From Notospermus geniculatus (Eukaryota; Nemertea; Pilidiophora; Heteronemertea; Lineidae), in contig NMRB01001575.1 in the NCBI GenBank assembly GCA_002633025.1, forward strand, positions 105,434-169,433: 64,000 bases of DNA, given 5' to 3'. Of the stretch, positions 29,821 to 40,162 are shown in pieces. The notes under the pieces are model-generated. The model ran no database searches, was not told where the DNA came from, and was given only the letters and a program-made list of their open reading frames with translations. Made by a program: the position numbers and the translations under genes. Position 1 is the first letter of the stretch. Each line of letters starts with the position of its first letter.

Positions 29821-30292
29821 TGTGCAATTGGAATCTTGGAGTCGTACACGTAAATATCGTTTTAAGTTCGACGGAAGCATTCATCACAGCCGTGACAAAA
29901 TCCATTACATGTAAATTCCACTGACACCTTCTAATTCGAACTTCAACTTCCGATGTCAATAGATTTGATATCCTTGAGGAATTCGCCCTGATTTCCATTA
30001 GCCTGGTCAATCGCCTCCCTAAGTTGCCCTAATGGAAAATTCGAACCCTAAGGGATTGGTGCTGAACTTGACGAGACATATAACTCAGATCTGAAGATGT
30101 CTTACTTATATCCGGTGATGGATTTTCAATCAGGTGTGATTTGAAGGCCACCACCCTTCAACATCATCTGTCCAACCGTATTGCGTTTATTCAGGTGTGA
30201 CATCGAATGATCTGGACTCTGATTCATCTGGTCCCCCATCATATGCACCAGCTGTACATGTAACAATTGTATAACGTTTCTCTCCTATCCTA

Positions 30293-30545
30293 AAGGTACT
30301 GTCACACTGAATTAGTTCTCAAAACGTCCTGCCAAGTCCTAAAAAAATCGTAAAACGGGCCACAACGTGTAATGTTGGCCAAATAATGTCTCGAATTGCT
30401 GGAGCACCCTTCCCGTCGAGCCCGTCTATGAAAAGACATAGTCATGTAGTTGCCAATACGTCCACTCCGTTCGCACACAGTTTGAGCCCGTTCGGAACAT
30501 TTTCAAGAACGTACTGAGAACTAGCTCAGAGTGATGGGGCATAAG
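30293..30545. mobile_element. AGGTACTGTCACACTG-type MITE, fullest copy
   Basis: Left CTAAAGGTACTGTCACACTG with TAGTTCTCAAAACGT, right ACGTACTGAGAACTAGCTCA with AGAGTGATG. The inner CCTAAAAAAATCGTAAAACG block and GAGCACCCTTCCCG are shared with 19118 and 20325. Confidence 0.75.
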
Positions 30546-30808
30546 AGACTGTGTTACCGTCCGTGTTGAATGAAAACCCCAGTTTGCATGTTCTTCTTCG
30601 TTCCCCTTCCATTTTCTACCAAAAAGATAAGAGGCAAGGTACATGTACGAGGGGCAGGATGGGTTTTATCCCAGTTTTAATTTCCCCAGAATTTTCTGAA
30701 CGTCAGCAGGCAGATGTCCTTTGGGTGAAAAGCTATGAAAGGAATGAATTTTTAGCGAATAAATGTCTATCGTGACGCTTGGTGCAAAAATATCGAACCC
30801 TAACTACT

Positions 30809-30831
30809 TAAAGCATGGCGCACACGAGCGA
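30809..30831. repeat. Left terminus TAAAGCATGGCGCACACGAG
   Basis: TAAAGCATGGCGCACACGAG plus CGA, followed by repeated GCGACTA-type motifs to about 30880. It is the mirror of 33512-33534. Confidence 0.75.
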
Positions 30832-30899
30832 CTAAAATGGGGGCGACTACCGATGCGACTACTACATGTAGGTCGCATGCGATAATTACCTTTGAGGTC

Positions 30900-30931
30900 G
30901 ATCAGTGATGTCATCCGCGACATCACTGATC
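30900..30931. repeat. Perfect 13-bp-stem hairpin GATCAGTGATGTC
   Basis: GATCAGTGATGTC, the loop ATCCGC, then GACATCACTGATC. No T-run or other terminator feature follows. Confidence 0.8.
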
Positions 30932-31365
30932 TCCCAGTGAAGCATTTGTCGCAAATGAGTCAAAAAAACTAAAAAAAACTAAAACTAGAAATTGACTTGT
31001 GAGTCAATTTGAAGACCGCCTTTGAAAATTCTGAATTTTGTAAATACTCTACTTTCATCGATTTAAGACCGATTCTGGATATTCAAGCCACGCCCATTCT
31101 GTATAACTTTGACCTCATGGTTCGAATCCATGAATAGTGCTGACCATGTATGATTGACGTCTTGCCTGCCCCTTTGTGCTATGTTTACATCACAATTCGT
31201 ACAATGCCTGGATAACCGTCCGATGTCGAATGAGTAGGCCTACCGCACTTTCTGACCGAGGGTTTTGCATAACGACTAGCACGGATAACTAGGTCTATAC
31301 AGGTGTTTAATTTGTTGAACATTTCTGTGAATTACCCTGTTACGTCATAGTCCCCGAACGACAAA

Positions 31366-31396
31366 NNNNNNNNNNNNNNNNNNNNNNNNNNNNNNN
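31366..31396. other. Assembly gap (31 N)
   Basis: Unknown bases. They directly precede the first copy of the duplicated segment, so the junction is not proven. Confidence 1.
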
Positions 31397-33363
31397 CTTA
31401 GTGCAATGCTGAAGTGCCCGAGTTTCATCGCGGCTCTTATTCGATTTTTTTATGTATTTTCCTCATTCACTGCTACTAGCTAATTCCCAAAGGACGTTTA
31501 TCCTGGAGAGCCTGCGCATTGGTTCGCTGCTATTTCCCATTATAACTCATTTTCACGAGAAGCGAAACATGAAAATCGTCTTTTACAAAATTCCGCTTGA
31601 TTTTGTCGTGATTGTGGCGTCGGCGGAATTATACACCATACATGTATACATTGACGCATGGAAATTAACCGATCTCGCAATATTGCGCACGGAATCTAAA
31701 AAGGTATTTTTTCATGTCAGGCGGGTTTGTATTGGAAAACAGCAACTAATGCACTTATTTTTAGATCGAGGTGTAACAGGAAACTAAATCCTTCCGGAAT
31801 CGAAGTCGGGTGCTTTTATTAAAGGGGCACTGTATTCATTCCCATACTGCGCTAAAAATACCCGCGTTAAGGGAGACCTCTATTGGCAATGTAGTTAAAT
31901 ACCGCTTATCAACCTAGCCCCATGTAGAGTAACTCTCGTTCCTAGGGTACCCATGGAATGCATTGAATTGTAATCATACATTCTCCAACACTGGGGCGAA
32001 AAGCAAATCTACGGTTATTGGAGAAAGATGCGATCACCGCCGGTTGCGCCAGCTGTCGACAAAAAAGTGGCAATATCGTGGACCTTTAAACAAGGATTAA
32101 AGCGGACTATTCGCGCCGACTCAAAGATTCCACAGAACATTTTCCGGAGCGGCCGCCGCAATGCATTTATCAGTTGTAGTTACGAATAAAACGAGTTGTT
32201 TTATTATTTTTGGTTTACTGAGAGTTGCAGAAGCCGTGACTATGACCGTTGGATTAAAACCGTACACAATGGCTGACTCACAGACCTGCATTCCTGTGAC
32301 TCATAATCCTTTCAGACCTGCATATAACCATGGCGCCGTTGAATCAACAGACATTGTTTTTGTGATATTTATTTCTCTCTTATGAAAGCATTTCCTATCA
32401 TGAAAACTCAGGCATTAGTGGGGTCAATTTTTCACAAAATGATGAACATCTCAGGACAATTTTTCACGAGATTTTCACGAGCCCAAAAAACGTGTGGCAA
32501 TACTACGAGAATTGTATACAAATTGGAATTTGATATTGCGCACAATGATTCCCATCTTCCCTGTCTGATGAGGAAAATTGATTTTATTGAATAAATTTTC
32601 ACTTTCTAGGAGCCCAAATGAGTTTTCTATACTCAAGAGCCTGCGACAGACGACATCCTGTCATGTATTACATCTTTCTGTGGTTCCAAGATTCGCAGAA
32701 ACAGCACTGAATAAGTTAAAAAATGTCACGTCCGAGACCGTGGACTGTAATTTAACATATGAATATGCTAAAAGATTGACCGTGAAAACATAGGGAAAAA
32801 TGTCGGTTCCAGTTCAATCGAGCAAAAAATGACTTCGCTAGACCACTTTGAAGATCACCACCATGCGAGTCACCTAGTTCAACCTCACTATAAACCATGT
32901 TCCACCAAAAATATTGAAACCTATTTTTTTCTGAAATGGCCCAGTATAAAAGGTTTCTAAAAAATGACATTTCGTCTATGTTGCAATTTGTGGTGGGTTG
33001 GCCCTATTTTTGCCTAGATTTACTAGCCTACTTGCCCTGGTGATGCACATTGACATTTATGCACGATCCCTAAATTTGAATGGGATGGGTTCCTCATATG
33101 CATTGCCGTTGTCCAATGGCAATTTGTCGTCCGCGGTTGCCATTCAAGGTAATCAGCTGATCTGTATGCTGGGAAGGTGTTGCTGTGATCCTATTAGTCA
33201 GTTTTAAAGGAACAAAGAGGTCATATACCACTAACAATTACTCGGTTGCAGTTCTTGTCTCGACCGCAACTCTTCATATCAAGACCAGTAATTCATCGGT
33301 AATCATTGATGATAACGCCGAACAAGGGGGGTAAACATAGTGAGAGATGCCGTCGATAAGATT
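31397..33363. repeat. Duplicated segment, copy 1
   Basis: Aligns to 33926-36283 with only scattered substitutions (about 2-3 percent in the stretches I compared) and several indels. It starts at the N gap and stops abruptly at GATAAGATT, where a GA microsatellite and a 33-nt hairpin follow. The frame at 32998-33207 is kept in copy 2 (35918-36127) with two silent and one replacement change, too few to show selection. No recognisable gene lies in either copy. Confidence 0.9.
31819..32089. mobile_element. TTAA-flanked MITE in duplicated segment, copy 1
   Basis: TTAA then AGGGGCACTGTATTC at the left, and ATATCGTGGACCT then TTAA at the right. The inverted ends match only weakly. Separate fragments of the same family occur at 37085-37150 and 55449-55534, which supports it being a mobile element rather than host sequence. 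Confidence 0.55.
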
Positions 33364-33364
33364 N

Positions 33365-33404
<40 letters not shown>

Positions 33405-33451
33405 CAGTGAAACCAATGAAGACCGCCACCTTGTGAGGTGGTGGCGGTCTT
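33364..33451. repeat. (GA)n microsatellite plus 33-nt hairpin, copy 3
   Basis: About 18 GA units (33365-33400) after an unresolved base, then AATCCAGTGAAACCAATG and the 33-nt AAGACCGCCACC hairpin at 33419-33451. It is identical in layout to 2170-2240. Confidence 0.85.
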
Positions 33452-33511
33452 AAATATGTTCAGTCGCTCCTGTAGTCGCAAGGCTAGTCGCCTAGAAAAT
33501 CGCTCAAAAAA

Positions 33512-33534
33512 TCGCTCGTGTGCGCCATGCTTTA
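33512..33534. repeat. Right terminus matching 30809
   Basis: TCGCTCGTGTGCGCCATGCT plus TTA is the exact mirror of the terminus at 30809. It is preceded by repeated AGTCGC/TCGCT motifs. The two ends may bound one 2.7-kb element or belong to two separate ones. Confidence 0.75.
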
Positions 33535-33536
33535 TC

Positions 33537-33632
33537 TGTACGACAGCAATTATTGCTGTCTGACAGCAATAATTGACTATCTGACAGCAAACTTTCGATA
33601 GAAAACTCTCACGTGGAGCGGCGACTTTAGGA
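33537..33632. repeat. Repeat block with 29-nt palindrome, copy 2
   Basis: CAGCAATTATTGCTGTCTGA and CAGCAATAATTGAC, then GCAAACTTTCGATAGAAAAC and CACGTGGAGCGGCG, as at 25793-25880. Confidence 0.75.
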
Positions 33633-34323
33633 TACATCCTGTACAATTCTTGACATATATTTTCGAAAGACTGGGTTCGTCAGATGCAAAACCAGGCATG
33701 CGTTTTGAAATAACAGCTTAAGTCCCGCCGTCACTTAGTGTCATAATTCTGCAAGCGACGATATGCTATTTATTCAAATACGACGCCGTCAGTCAGCCTC
33801 CAGGTCAGTTTCCTGCTTGCATTCGAAATAATGGAAATGTCATTTCCTGATGAATGCAACCTTGGTTTAACAGCAAATCTGATACAACTTGTCATTTTTC
33901 AGAATAATGTTTGTATGATTTGACGTTAGTGCAATGCTGAAGTGCCCGAGTTTCAACGGTTTTTATGTATTTTCTTCATTCACTGCTGATGGTTAATTCC
34001 CAAAGGACGTTTATCCTGGACAGCCTGCGCATCGGTTCGCTGCTATTTCCCATTATAACTCATTTTCACGAGAAGCGAAACATGAAAATCGTCTTTTACA
34101 AAATTCCGCTTGATTTTGTCGTGATTGTGGCGTCGGCGGAATTATACACCATACATTGACGCATGGAAATTAACCGATCTCGCAATATTGCGCACGGAAT
34201 CTAAAAAGGTATTTTTTCATGTCAGGCGGGTTTGTATTGGAAAACAGCAACTAATGCACTTATCTTTAGATCGAGGTGTAACAGGAAACTAAATCCTTCC
34301 GGAATCGAAGTCCGGTGCTTATA

Positions 34324-34594
34324 TTAAAGGGGCACTGTATTCATTCCCATCCTGCGCTAAAAATACCCGCGTTAAGGGAGACCTCTGTTGGCAATGTAGT
34401 TAAATACCGCTTGTCAACCTAGCCCCATGTAGAGTAACTCTCGTTCCTAGGGTACCCATGGAATGCATTGAATTGTAATCATACATTCTCCAACACTGGG
34501 GCGAAAAGCAAATCTACGGTTATTGGAGAAAGATGCGATCACCGCCGGTTGCGCCAGCTGTCGTCAAAAAAGTGGCAATATCGTGGACCTTTAA
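34324..34594. mobile_element. TTAA-flanked MITE in duplicated segment, copy 2
   Basis: Same element as 31819-32089, duplicated with the host segment; its presence in both copies shows that it predates the split. Confidence 0.55.
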
Positions 34595-35303
34595 ACAAGG
34601 ATTAAAGCGGACTATTCGCGCCGACTCAAAGATTCCACAGAACAGTATCCGGAGCGGCTGCCGCAATGCATTTATCAGTTGTTGTTACGAATAAAACGGG
34701 TTGTTTTATTATTTTTGGTTCACTTTGGACAGACGTGAACAATCCGCTTGAAACTGTGAGTTACAGAAGCCATGACTATGACCGTTGGATTAAAACCTTA
34801 CACAATGGCTGACTCACAGACTTGCATTCCTGTGACTCATAATCCTTTCAGACCTGCATATAACCATGGCGCCGTTGAATCAACAGGCATTGTTTTTGTG
34901 ATATTTATTTCTCTCTTATGAAAGAATTTCCTATCATCTGAAAACTCAGGCATTAGTGGGGTCAATTTTTCAGAAAATGATGAACATCTCAGGACAATTT
35001 TTCACGAGATTTTCACGAGCCCAAAAAACGTGTGGCAATACTATGAGAATTGTATACAAATTGGAATTTGATATTGCGCACAATGATTCCCATCTTTCCT
35101 GTCTGATGAGGAAAATAGATTTTATTGAATAAATTTTCACTTTCTAGGAGCCCAAATGAGTTTTCTATACTCAAGAGCCTGCGACAGACGACGTCCTGTC
35201 ATGTATTACATCTTTCTGTGGTTCCAAGATTTGCAGAAACAGCACTGAATAAGTGAAAAAATGTCACGTCCAAGACCGTGGACTTTAATTTACATGTAAC
35301 ATA

Positions 35304-35650
35304 CTCTGGGCCGTATTTTAGAACGTTCCTTAACATTAAGGTCCACCTTAAATCTATTGTTCTCGATGGTTTTACAATAGATTTAAAGTGGACCTTAACA
35401 TTAAGGCACGTTCTAAAATACGACCCCAAATTCCCACTTACCTGTCCCATTCCTGAACTCGGAAAAAATGACCAAATCCTGAGTTGGAAGATATCGCACG
35501 GCTGTCATTCTTTGCCAGGCTCGGGAGTGGGACAAGTAAGTGGACAGGACATTACAGTTTCTGAGCATACCCCCTCCCCGTTATCTTGAATTCAGGATTT
35601 AGTCATTTTTTCCTAGTTCAGGAATGGGACAGGTAAATGGGAATTTAGAG
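35304..35650. mobile_element. CTCTAAATTCCC-type MITE with clean TA duplication, present only in copy 2
   Basis: Copy 1 reads AACATATGAATATGC. Copy 2 reads AACATA, then CTCT ... TTTAGAG, then TATGAATATGC. The empty and filled sites define the ends and a TA duplication (35302-35303 and 35651-35652), as expected for Tc1/mariner-type insertion. The element is interrupted four bases in by a GGGCCGTATT hairpin. Confidence 0.9.
35308..35426. mobile_element. 119-bp GGGCCGTATT hairpin MITE nested in the TA-flanked MITE
   Basis: GGGCCGTATTTTAGAACGTT through AACGTGCCTTAATGTT-type arms to AATACGACCCC. It is very similar to 61639-61757, sharing TTAACATTAAGGTCCACCTT. No 3-bp duplication is evident at this site. 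Confidence 0.85.
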
Positions 35651-36283
35651 TATGAATATGCTAAAAGATTGACCGTGAAAACATAGGGAAAAATGTCGGT
35701 TCCAGTTCAATCGAGCAAACAAAGACTTCGCTAGACCACTTTGAAGATCACCACCATGCGAGGTACGCAGTCCATGGGATTTATGAGCCACCTAGTTCAA
35801 CCTCACTATAAACCATGTTCCACCAAAAATATTGAAGCCTATTTTTTTCTTAAAAATGGCCCAGTATAAAAGGTTTCTAAAAAATGACATTTCGTCTATG
35901 TTGCAATTTGTGGTGGGTTGGCCCTATTTTTGCCTAGATTTACTAGCCTACTTGCCCTGGTGATGCACATCGACATTTATGCACGATCCCTAAATTTGAA
36001 TGGGATGGGTTCCTCATATGCATTGCCGTTGTCCAATGGCAATTTGTCGTCCGCGGTTGCCATTCAAGGTAATCAGCTGATTTGTATGCTGGGAAGGTGT
36101 TGCTGTGATCTTATTAGTCAGTTTTAAAGGAACAAAGGTGTCATATACCACTAACAATTACTCGGTTGCAGTTCTTGTCTCGACCGCAACTCTTCATATC
36201 AAGACCAGTAATTCATCGGTAATCATTGATGATAACGCCGAACAAGGGGAGTAAACATAGTGAGAGATGCCGTCGATAAGATT

Positions 36284-36688
36284 AAACGCCTCGTGAAAGC
36301 GCGGAATAGCCGTAGAGTGAACCCAACACATCGCGTTGACGTGGATCGGTCCCACAGCGAGGACGCGTCAAATGGTCAATCGACTTGGCAAAAGCCACAC
36401 AGCTGCTTTTGGCATGAAAATCGATAGGGAAATCATATATAATCTCAGTCGGATATGATATGCCGGAGTTGTTAATCGGACATTGGCCTCCTGATCGTTA
36501 AATCTGCTTAGAGTCCAATTTTTATGGTCTGAGGTAGCATCTGGAAATGTCGATCAAGCCCTGGCGATCAAGAGTTTTTTTAAATTCGGGTATGGTTTTG
36601 GAAGCCATGACAGTTCGGATACAACCTTACGAAGAGCAGATTATCGAAACTCGTAACTGTATGTTTTCCTGACTACCATTCCTTGTAA
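36284..36688. other. No recognisable feature
   Basis: Unique sequence after the end of duplicated copy 2. Confidence 0.4.
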
Positions 36689-36692
36689 TGTA

Positions 36693-36920
36693 TACGGGAG
36701 AATCCAACCTACCTCGACGCGAGTCCAGGTCATAAAAATTTTGTAAGTTCTAATAATATCGTAACATAGTAGGGTAGCGTAATGGTAGATGGAGCAACTT
36801 AGGTATAATACAAGCTGTTCCATTTACCATTATGCTACCCCTACTATATTACGGTATTATTAGAACTTACAAATTTCTAATGACAGGGACTCGCGTCGAG
36901 GTAAGTTGGATTCTCCCGTA
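36693..36920. mobile_element. 228-bp palindromic MITE with TGTA duplication
   Basis: TACGGGAGAATCCAACCTAC is mirrored by GTAAGTTGGATTCTCCCGTA, with arms of about 100 bp including GTAAGTTCTAATAATA and TAGGGTAGCGTAATGGTA. TGTA flanks both sides (36689-36692 and 36921-36924). Confidence 0.85.
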
Positions 36921-37084
36921 TGTACCAGTTTCATACGCAATTATTCGCACCTATTTGACACACAGTCACAGAGCCGATTGCAATTCCGAAGCAGAGCGCT
37001 TTTGAGAACCTATCCTTACGGAACTTGCTAATAATGGCATTCCTTCAAAGATACAAGCATATTAATGACGGTCTCTCCTTGTTA

Positions 37085-37150
37085 AAGGACCACGGTATTG
37101 CCACTTTTCTCGGCAGCCGGCGCCACTGTGCCACTCTCCAACACAGGGAC
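37085..37150. mobile_element. Fragment of the TTAA-flanked AGGGGCAC family
   Basis: TTAAAGGACCACGGTATTGC, then CACTTTTCTCGGCAGC and GGCGCCA, corresponds to the complement of 32035-32089. Confidence 0.55.
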
Positions 37151-37244
37151 TAACTACGTTGTCGGCGAGTTGACCGGATTTACGACGTACATTTTGTAAT
37201 GCATTTTTGTAGTTCGTTTTGCTGCCGCTAGGTGGCTCCCTCTA

Positions 37245-37360
37245 CGTCGGCCTTGCGACTGGAAGCAACTACCGGCAAAGGTTGGCGACTACCAGGAACC
37301 AGCAGCAGCTGATCAGATAGCGACTGTTCGGCTCAGTTGCTTCCAGTCGCAAGGCCGACG
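37245..37360. mobile_element. 116-bp CGTCGGCCTTGCGACTGG MITE
   Basis: CGTCGGCCTTGCGACTGGAA plus GCAACT is mirrored without mismatch at the right (26 bp perfect). GCGACT-type motifs inside resemble those near 30830-30880 and 33455-33500. Confidence 0.8.
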
Positions 37361-37604
37361 TTCGTAGGCCTAAAAAGGGATGTAACTTTCAACTACATGT
37401 TATGCTGCTTATGAGGAGCTTGTGGAAATTATTATAAAGACCAGCAGAGGGGAAATGCGAACAGCTGTCTTCGAAAACGAATGCAGCATCCTCCCAGCTC
37501 TTCATTTTATGTTCTGCCTTAGAATTAAGGGTAGCAGGACCCTGCCGAGTTAACCGAGTTGATAAAGTGAAACAAGCCAATTGGCTTCATCGCATTAAGT
37601 CTTC

Positions 37605-38048
37605 ATGAAAAGGCTAATCATGCAGACCCTTGTAGCTCCTCGTGTCCTGTCACCCTTGTGTCAGCGAACCTTGTTAGTCCTCGCTAATGTGGGTGCGCGG
37701 ACGGTATCAATCACTATTAGTTACTCAGACTTCGTCTGTAGAGTTTGTTTGGATCATTGCAATCACAATGACATGATACAAGTACATGTAAGCTATATAC
37801 AACACTGTCTCAACACATATCTCATCTTCTGGAAGTTGTTTTTAGTGATTGTGCCAAAAGAAGGCACTTATCAGGGCCGAAAATTTGCAAAATTTTCAGA
37901 CGACTACATGTCTTCATATTTGATCAACACTGTCTCAAGCCTGTGTTTGGAACTGCGTGAAAAATCGTTTGAATATTTTGTCGGTACACTTCACTTAATC
38001 CTGAAAATGACTAGCTTTATTCAAGATAAAGCTAGTCATGGAAGTTAA
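37605..38048 (+). CDS. ATG-led 147-codon open frame, function unknown
   Basis: One of the longer ATG-led frames in the window. The product is Cys-, Leu- and Ser-rich with several hydrophobic stretches but no clear signal peptide or motif. It contains two copies of a short Asn-Thr-Val-Ser-like segment from the repeat CAACACTGTCTCAA, and its 3' end is a perfect hairpin (38007-38039). No splice context or family is seen. It could be chance. Confidence 0.2.
   Translation: MKRLIMQTLVAPRVLSPLCQRTLLVLANVGARTVSITISYSDFVCRVCLDHCNHNDMIQVHVSYIQHCLNTYLIFWKLFLVIVPKEGTYQGRKFAKFSDDYMSSYLINTVSSLCLELREKSFEYFVGTLHLILKMTSFIQDKASHGS
38007..38039. repeat. Perfect 13-bp-stem hairpin ATGACTAGCTTTA
   Basis: ATGACTAGCTTTA, the loop TTCAAGA, then TAAAGCTAGTCAT. 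The spacing and stem length are typical of a small hairpin, but no T-run follows and the stem is short for a microRNA precursor. Confidence 0.7.
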
Positions 38049-38522
38049 CACCAAGTGCATTCAATAAGTTTTATTCTAGAAGTGTATGTCATCCCGACTC
38101 ATTGAAGGATTGAAACTGCTCCTTGATCTTATCAACAGTCTCGACGGAAGGTTTGAATTCCAAATTTAGTCTTTGGTGGCAAAAATAGGGAGACGACGGT
38201 ATGCTATTGTTTTGATCAGGTCGTTATCACAATGGCCCAGTGTGAGATGTTTGGATCGATTGAAAGCTTAATGGAATTGGAGTATGGGCTCATATGTCAT
38301 TAGATGGCTCTCGACCGGATCTGGATACTACATCAAGAGGCCACCGCTTCTGCCACTAGAAAGTCGGTGGAGATATTCGTCGCCGGAGGGTTGATTGGCA
38401 ATTGGCAAAATGTTTAAAACTTAGCGGGTGACACCCCTCAGTACAGTGTCCATAGACTGGCCAGATTTTAGCTTCCTATTATCCAGTGGCACGCAGCCTG
38501 CCTTTTTTGACTACTAAGGGGT
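38049..38522. other. No recognisable feature
   Basis: Nothing supported in either strand. Confidence 0.4.
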
Positions 38523-38525
38523 ATA

Positions 38526-38739
38526 GGGCCGATTTAATAGACATCTGCTAAGCAAACCATTGGTTCCACCAAAAATCGATAGGCATGCGAAAAGTGTACA
38601 TTAAATTTTTACCAAAAAGGCCTGTTTGGATGGACAGTAACCGCTTTTGGTGAAAAATGTAAGTTGTACATTTTTCGCACCTCTATCTATTTTTGGTGGA
38701 ACCAATGGTTAGCTTAGCAAACGTCTATTAAATCGGCCC
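38526..38739. mobile_element. 214-bp GGGCCGATTT MITE with 3-bp duplication ATA
   Basis: GGGCCGATTTAATAGACATC is mirrored by CGTCTATTAAATCGGCCC. The arms contain AACCATTGGTTCCACCAAAA. ATA flanks both ends (38523-38525 and 38740-38742). The GGGCC terminus plus 3-bp duplication links it to 5490 and 61639. Confidence 0.85.
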
Positions 38740-38752
38740 ATAGTCTGGCAAC

Positions 38753-38945
38753 ATCTAACTTTGACCCAATGGAATGCGGAAGTTAGGAAAATTGACAGTT
38801 GGACCTTTAATTACACGTGGCTCTTGAATAACCGGTGCACAACGCGAACAATCGGGGAACGACCACAAATGGTCGATAGGCATGATTAAAAACCGCAAAG
38901 CTCTGCCACATTACTATCCGCATTCCATTGGGTCGTAGTTAGATT
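38753..38945. mobile_element. MITE with GACCCAATGGAATGCGGA ends
   Basis: ATCTAACTTTGACCCAATGG is mirrored by CCATTGGGTCGTAGTTAGAT, with 27 of about 30 positions paired. The interior is unique and non-coding. Confidence 0.75.
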
Positions 38946-39530
38946 TTGCCGGACTTTACAGTTAAATTGTCGCACCGTAATTCCCACGTGTGCTCGGATG
39001 GATGACGGAGGTTGCCGACATAATTAACTTCATTTTACCAAAAAGGTCACGCACAACTAATTCATCGGGTTGATAAACAGCTTCATTGGTCTGGTCAAGG
39101 TTGCGAGGAAAATGAGTGCCTCAGAAATACTGAACCACGGTTTTGGTGGCTGAATATTGAGAGACTCACACACAATAGAAAAAAAAGATAACCAAGATGA
39201 GGTATCATGTTTGTGAAACACGAACAAATACGAACATGACTTCTCGAAATACAGGGAGGCCTCGTCAATACCATCTTCCTATACACCAATCGTCTTCGAC
39301 TCGGAAGCTTTCGGCAATCTTCGAGCCGCCATCGAAAGCACCTCGTCAGCGGATTAAATTCGAACACCATATTATGGTCGGTGAACAGGTCAGAAGTGAT
39401 GCGGTTGTAGCTTTGCGTAGACTGGAAATAGTTCACGTATAATTTTTTATTTAACTGATGTTTATTTGCACGAAATAAGTTATTTCGCAATGAATATATA
39501 AAAACGTTTGAGTGCTTAACTGTGCATTTT

Positions 39531-39556
39531 GCAACGATTTTTATTGAAATCGTTGC
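39531..39556. repeat. Perfect hairpin GCAACGATTT
   Basis: GCAACGATTT, the loop TTATTG, then AAATCGTTGC. Confidence 0.7.
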
Positions 39557-39576
39557 AATGTCACATCGACATGAGC

Positions 39577-39652
39577 AGGGCGCCGCCATGTTTGTTGTCA
39601 ATCACTATCGGCTTCCGCAAGTAGTGCGGTCTCGATCAATATGGTGGCGCCC
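39577..39652. mobile_element. Short AGGGCGCCACCAT inverted repeat
   Basis: AGGGCGCCGCCATG is mirrored by AATATGGTGGCGCCCT with about 50 bp between. Likely a small MITE. Confidence 0.55.
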
Positions 39653-39743
39653 TTTACGTCAGAGTTACGATGCTGGTACAAATCGTTCTCTGACGTTCAG
39701 ATTGCCTGTATACACCTTTCCAGAAATTCAGCGGCCGGCACTC

Positions 39744-40162
39744 TAAAGGCCCGTTTACACATGCAACTTTTCATGTGCAACTTCATGCAACTTGTTGTAA
39801 AAACCTGATGAGACCAAAAATTGTATCATCAAAGTTGCATAGTGTAAACGGGCATGCAACTTGTTGCAACTACACTACTGCAACTTGTTGCAAAATTAGG
39901 ATCCAGATCCTATTTTCTGGTGAAGTTGCAACAAGTTGCACGTCGCTGGCCAATGAGAATACAGCAAAAAATCATGTGACGTCTACTAAAGCCAAAATGG
40001 CTGCCGAACAAAGGACTCCCTTCAAAATTCCTGCAACTTGTTGCAAACTTATGCAACTAATCGCACTGAATGTTGCAATGTGTAAACGTCAGAGGAATAC
40101 TGCAACAAGTTGCAGGTTGCAGCAACTTGCAACTTGGTGCAACCTAGTGTAAACCGCCTTTT
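39744..40162. mobile_element. MITE with an array of TGCAACTTGTTGCA sites
   Basis: AAAGGCCCGTTTACACATGC at the left is mirrored by GTGTAAACCGCCTTT at the right. Inside, the 14-mer TGCAACTTGTTGCA or its complement occurs five times exactly (about 39854, 39879, 39926, 40032 and 40101), plus several half-sites. Arrays like this are often transposase-binding sites in non-autonomous elements. The 125-codon frame at 39775-40152 is an artefact of the repeats (Cys-Lys/Thr-Cys-Cys strings). Confidence 0.85.

Larger units (their letters stand above)
33926..36283. repeat. Duplicated segment, copy 2
   Basis: Homologous to 31397-33363. Differences include a ~30-bp insertion near 34725 (GGACAGACGTGAACAATCCG region), loss of an 8-bp CATGTATA-type block near 34150, gain of CATGTA near 35293, a ~25-bp insertion near 35765, and the nested MITE pair at 35304-35650. 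Beyond 36283 the sequence continues with AAACGCCTCGTGAAAGCG, which copy 1 lacks. Confidence 0.9.

Noticed and set aside
38007-38039. microRNA precursor or terminator
   Set aside because: The 13-bp perfect stem is too short for a microRNA precursor and no T-run follows.
39095-39601. 168-codon minus-strand open frame
   Set aside because: It has no domain, overlaps an open frame on the other strand, and includes both the GCAACGATTT hairpin and an AGGGCGCC inverted repeat, so it is more likely chance within mobile sequence.
39775-40152. Cys-rich 125-codon frame that could be mistaken for a Cys-rich peptide
   Set aside because: The Cys-Cys pattern is the translation of the repeated TGCAACTTGTTGCA motif in a MITE.
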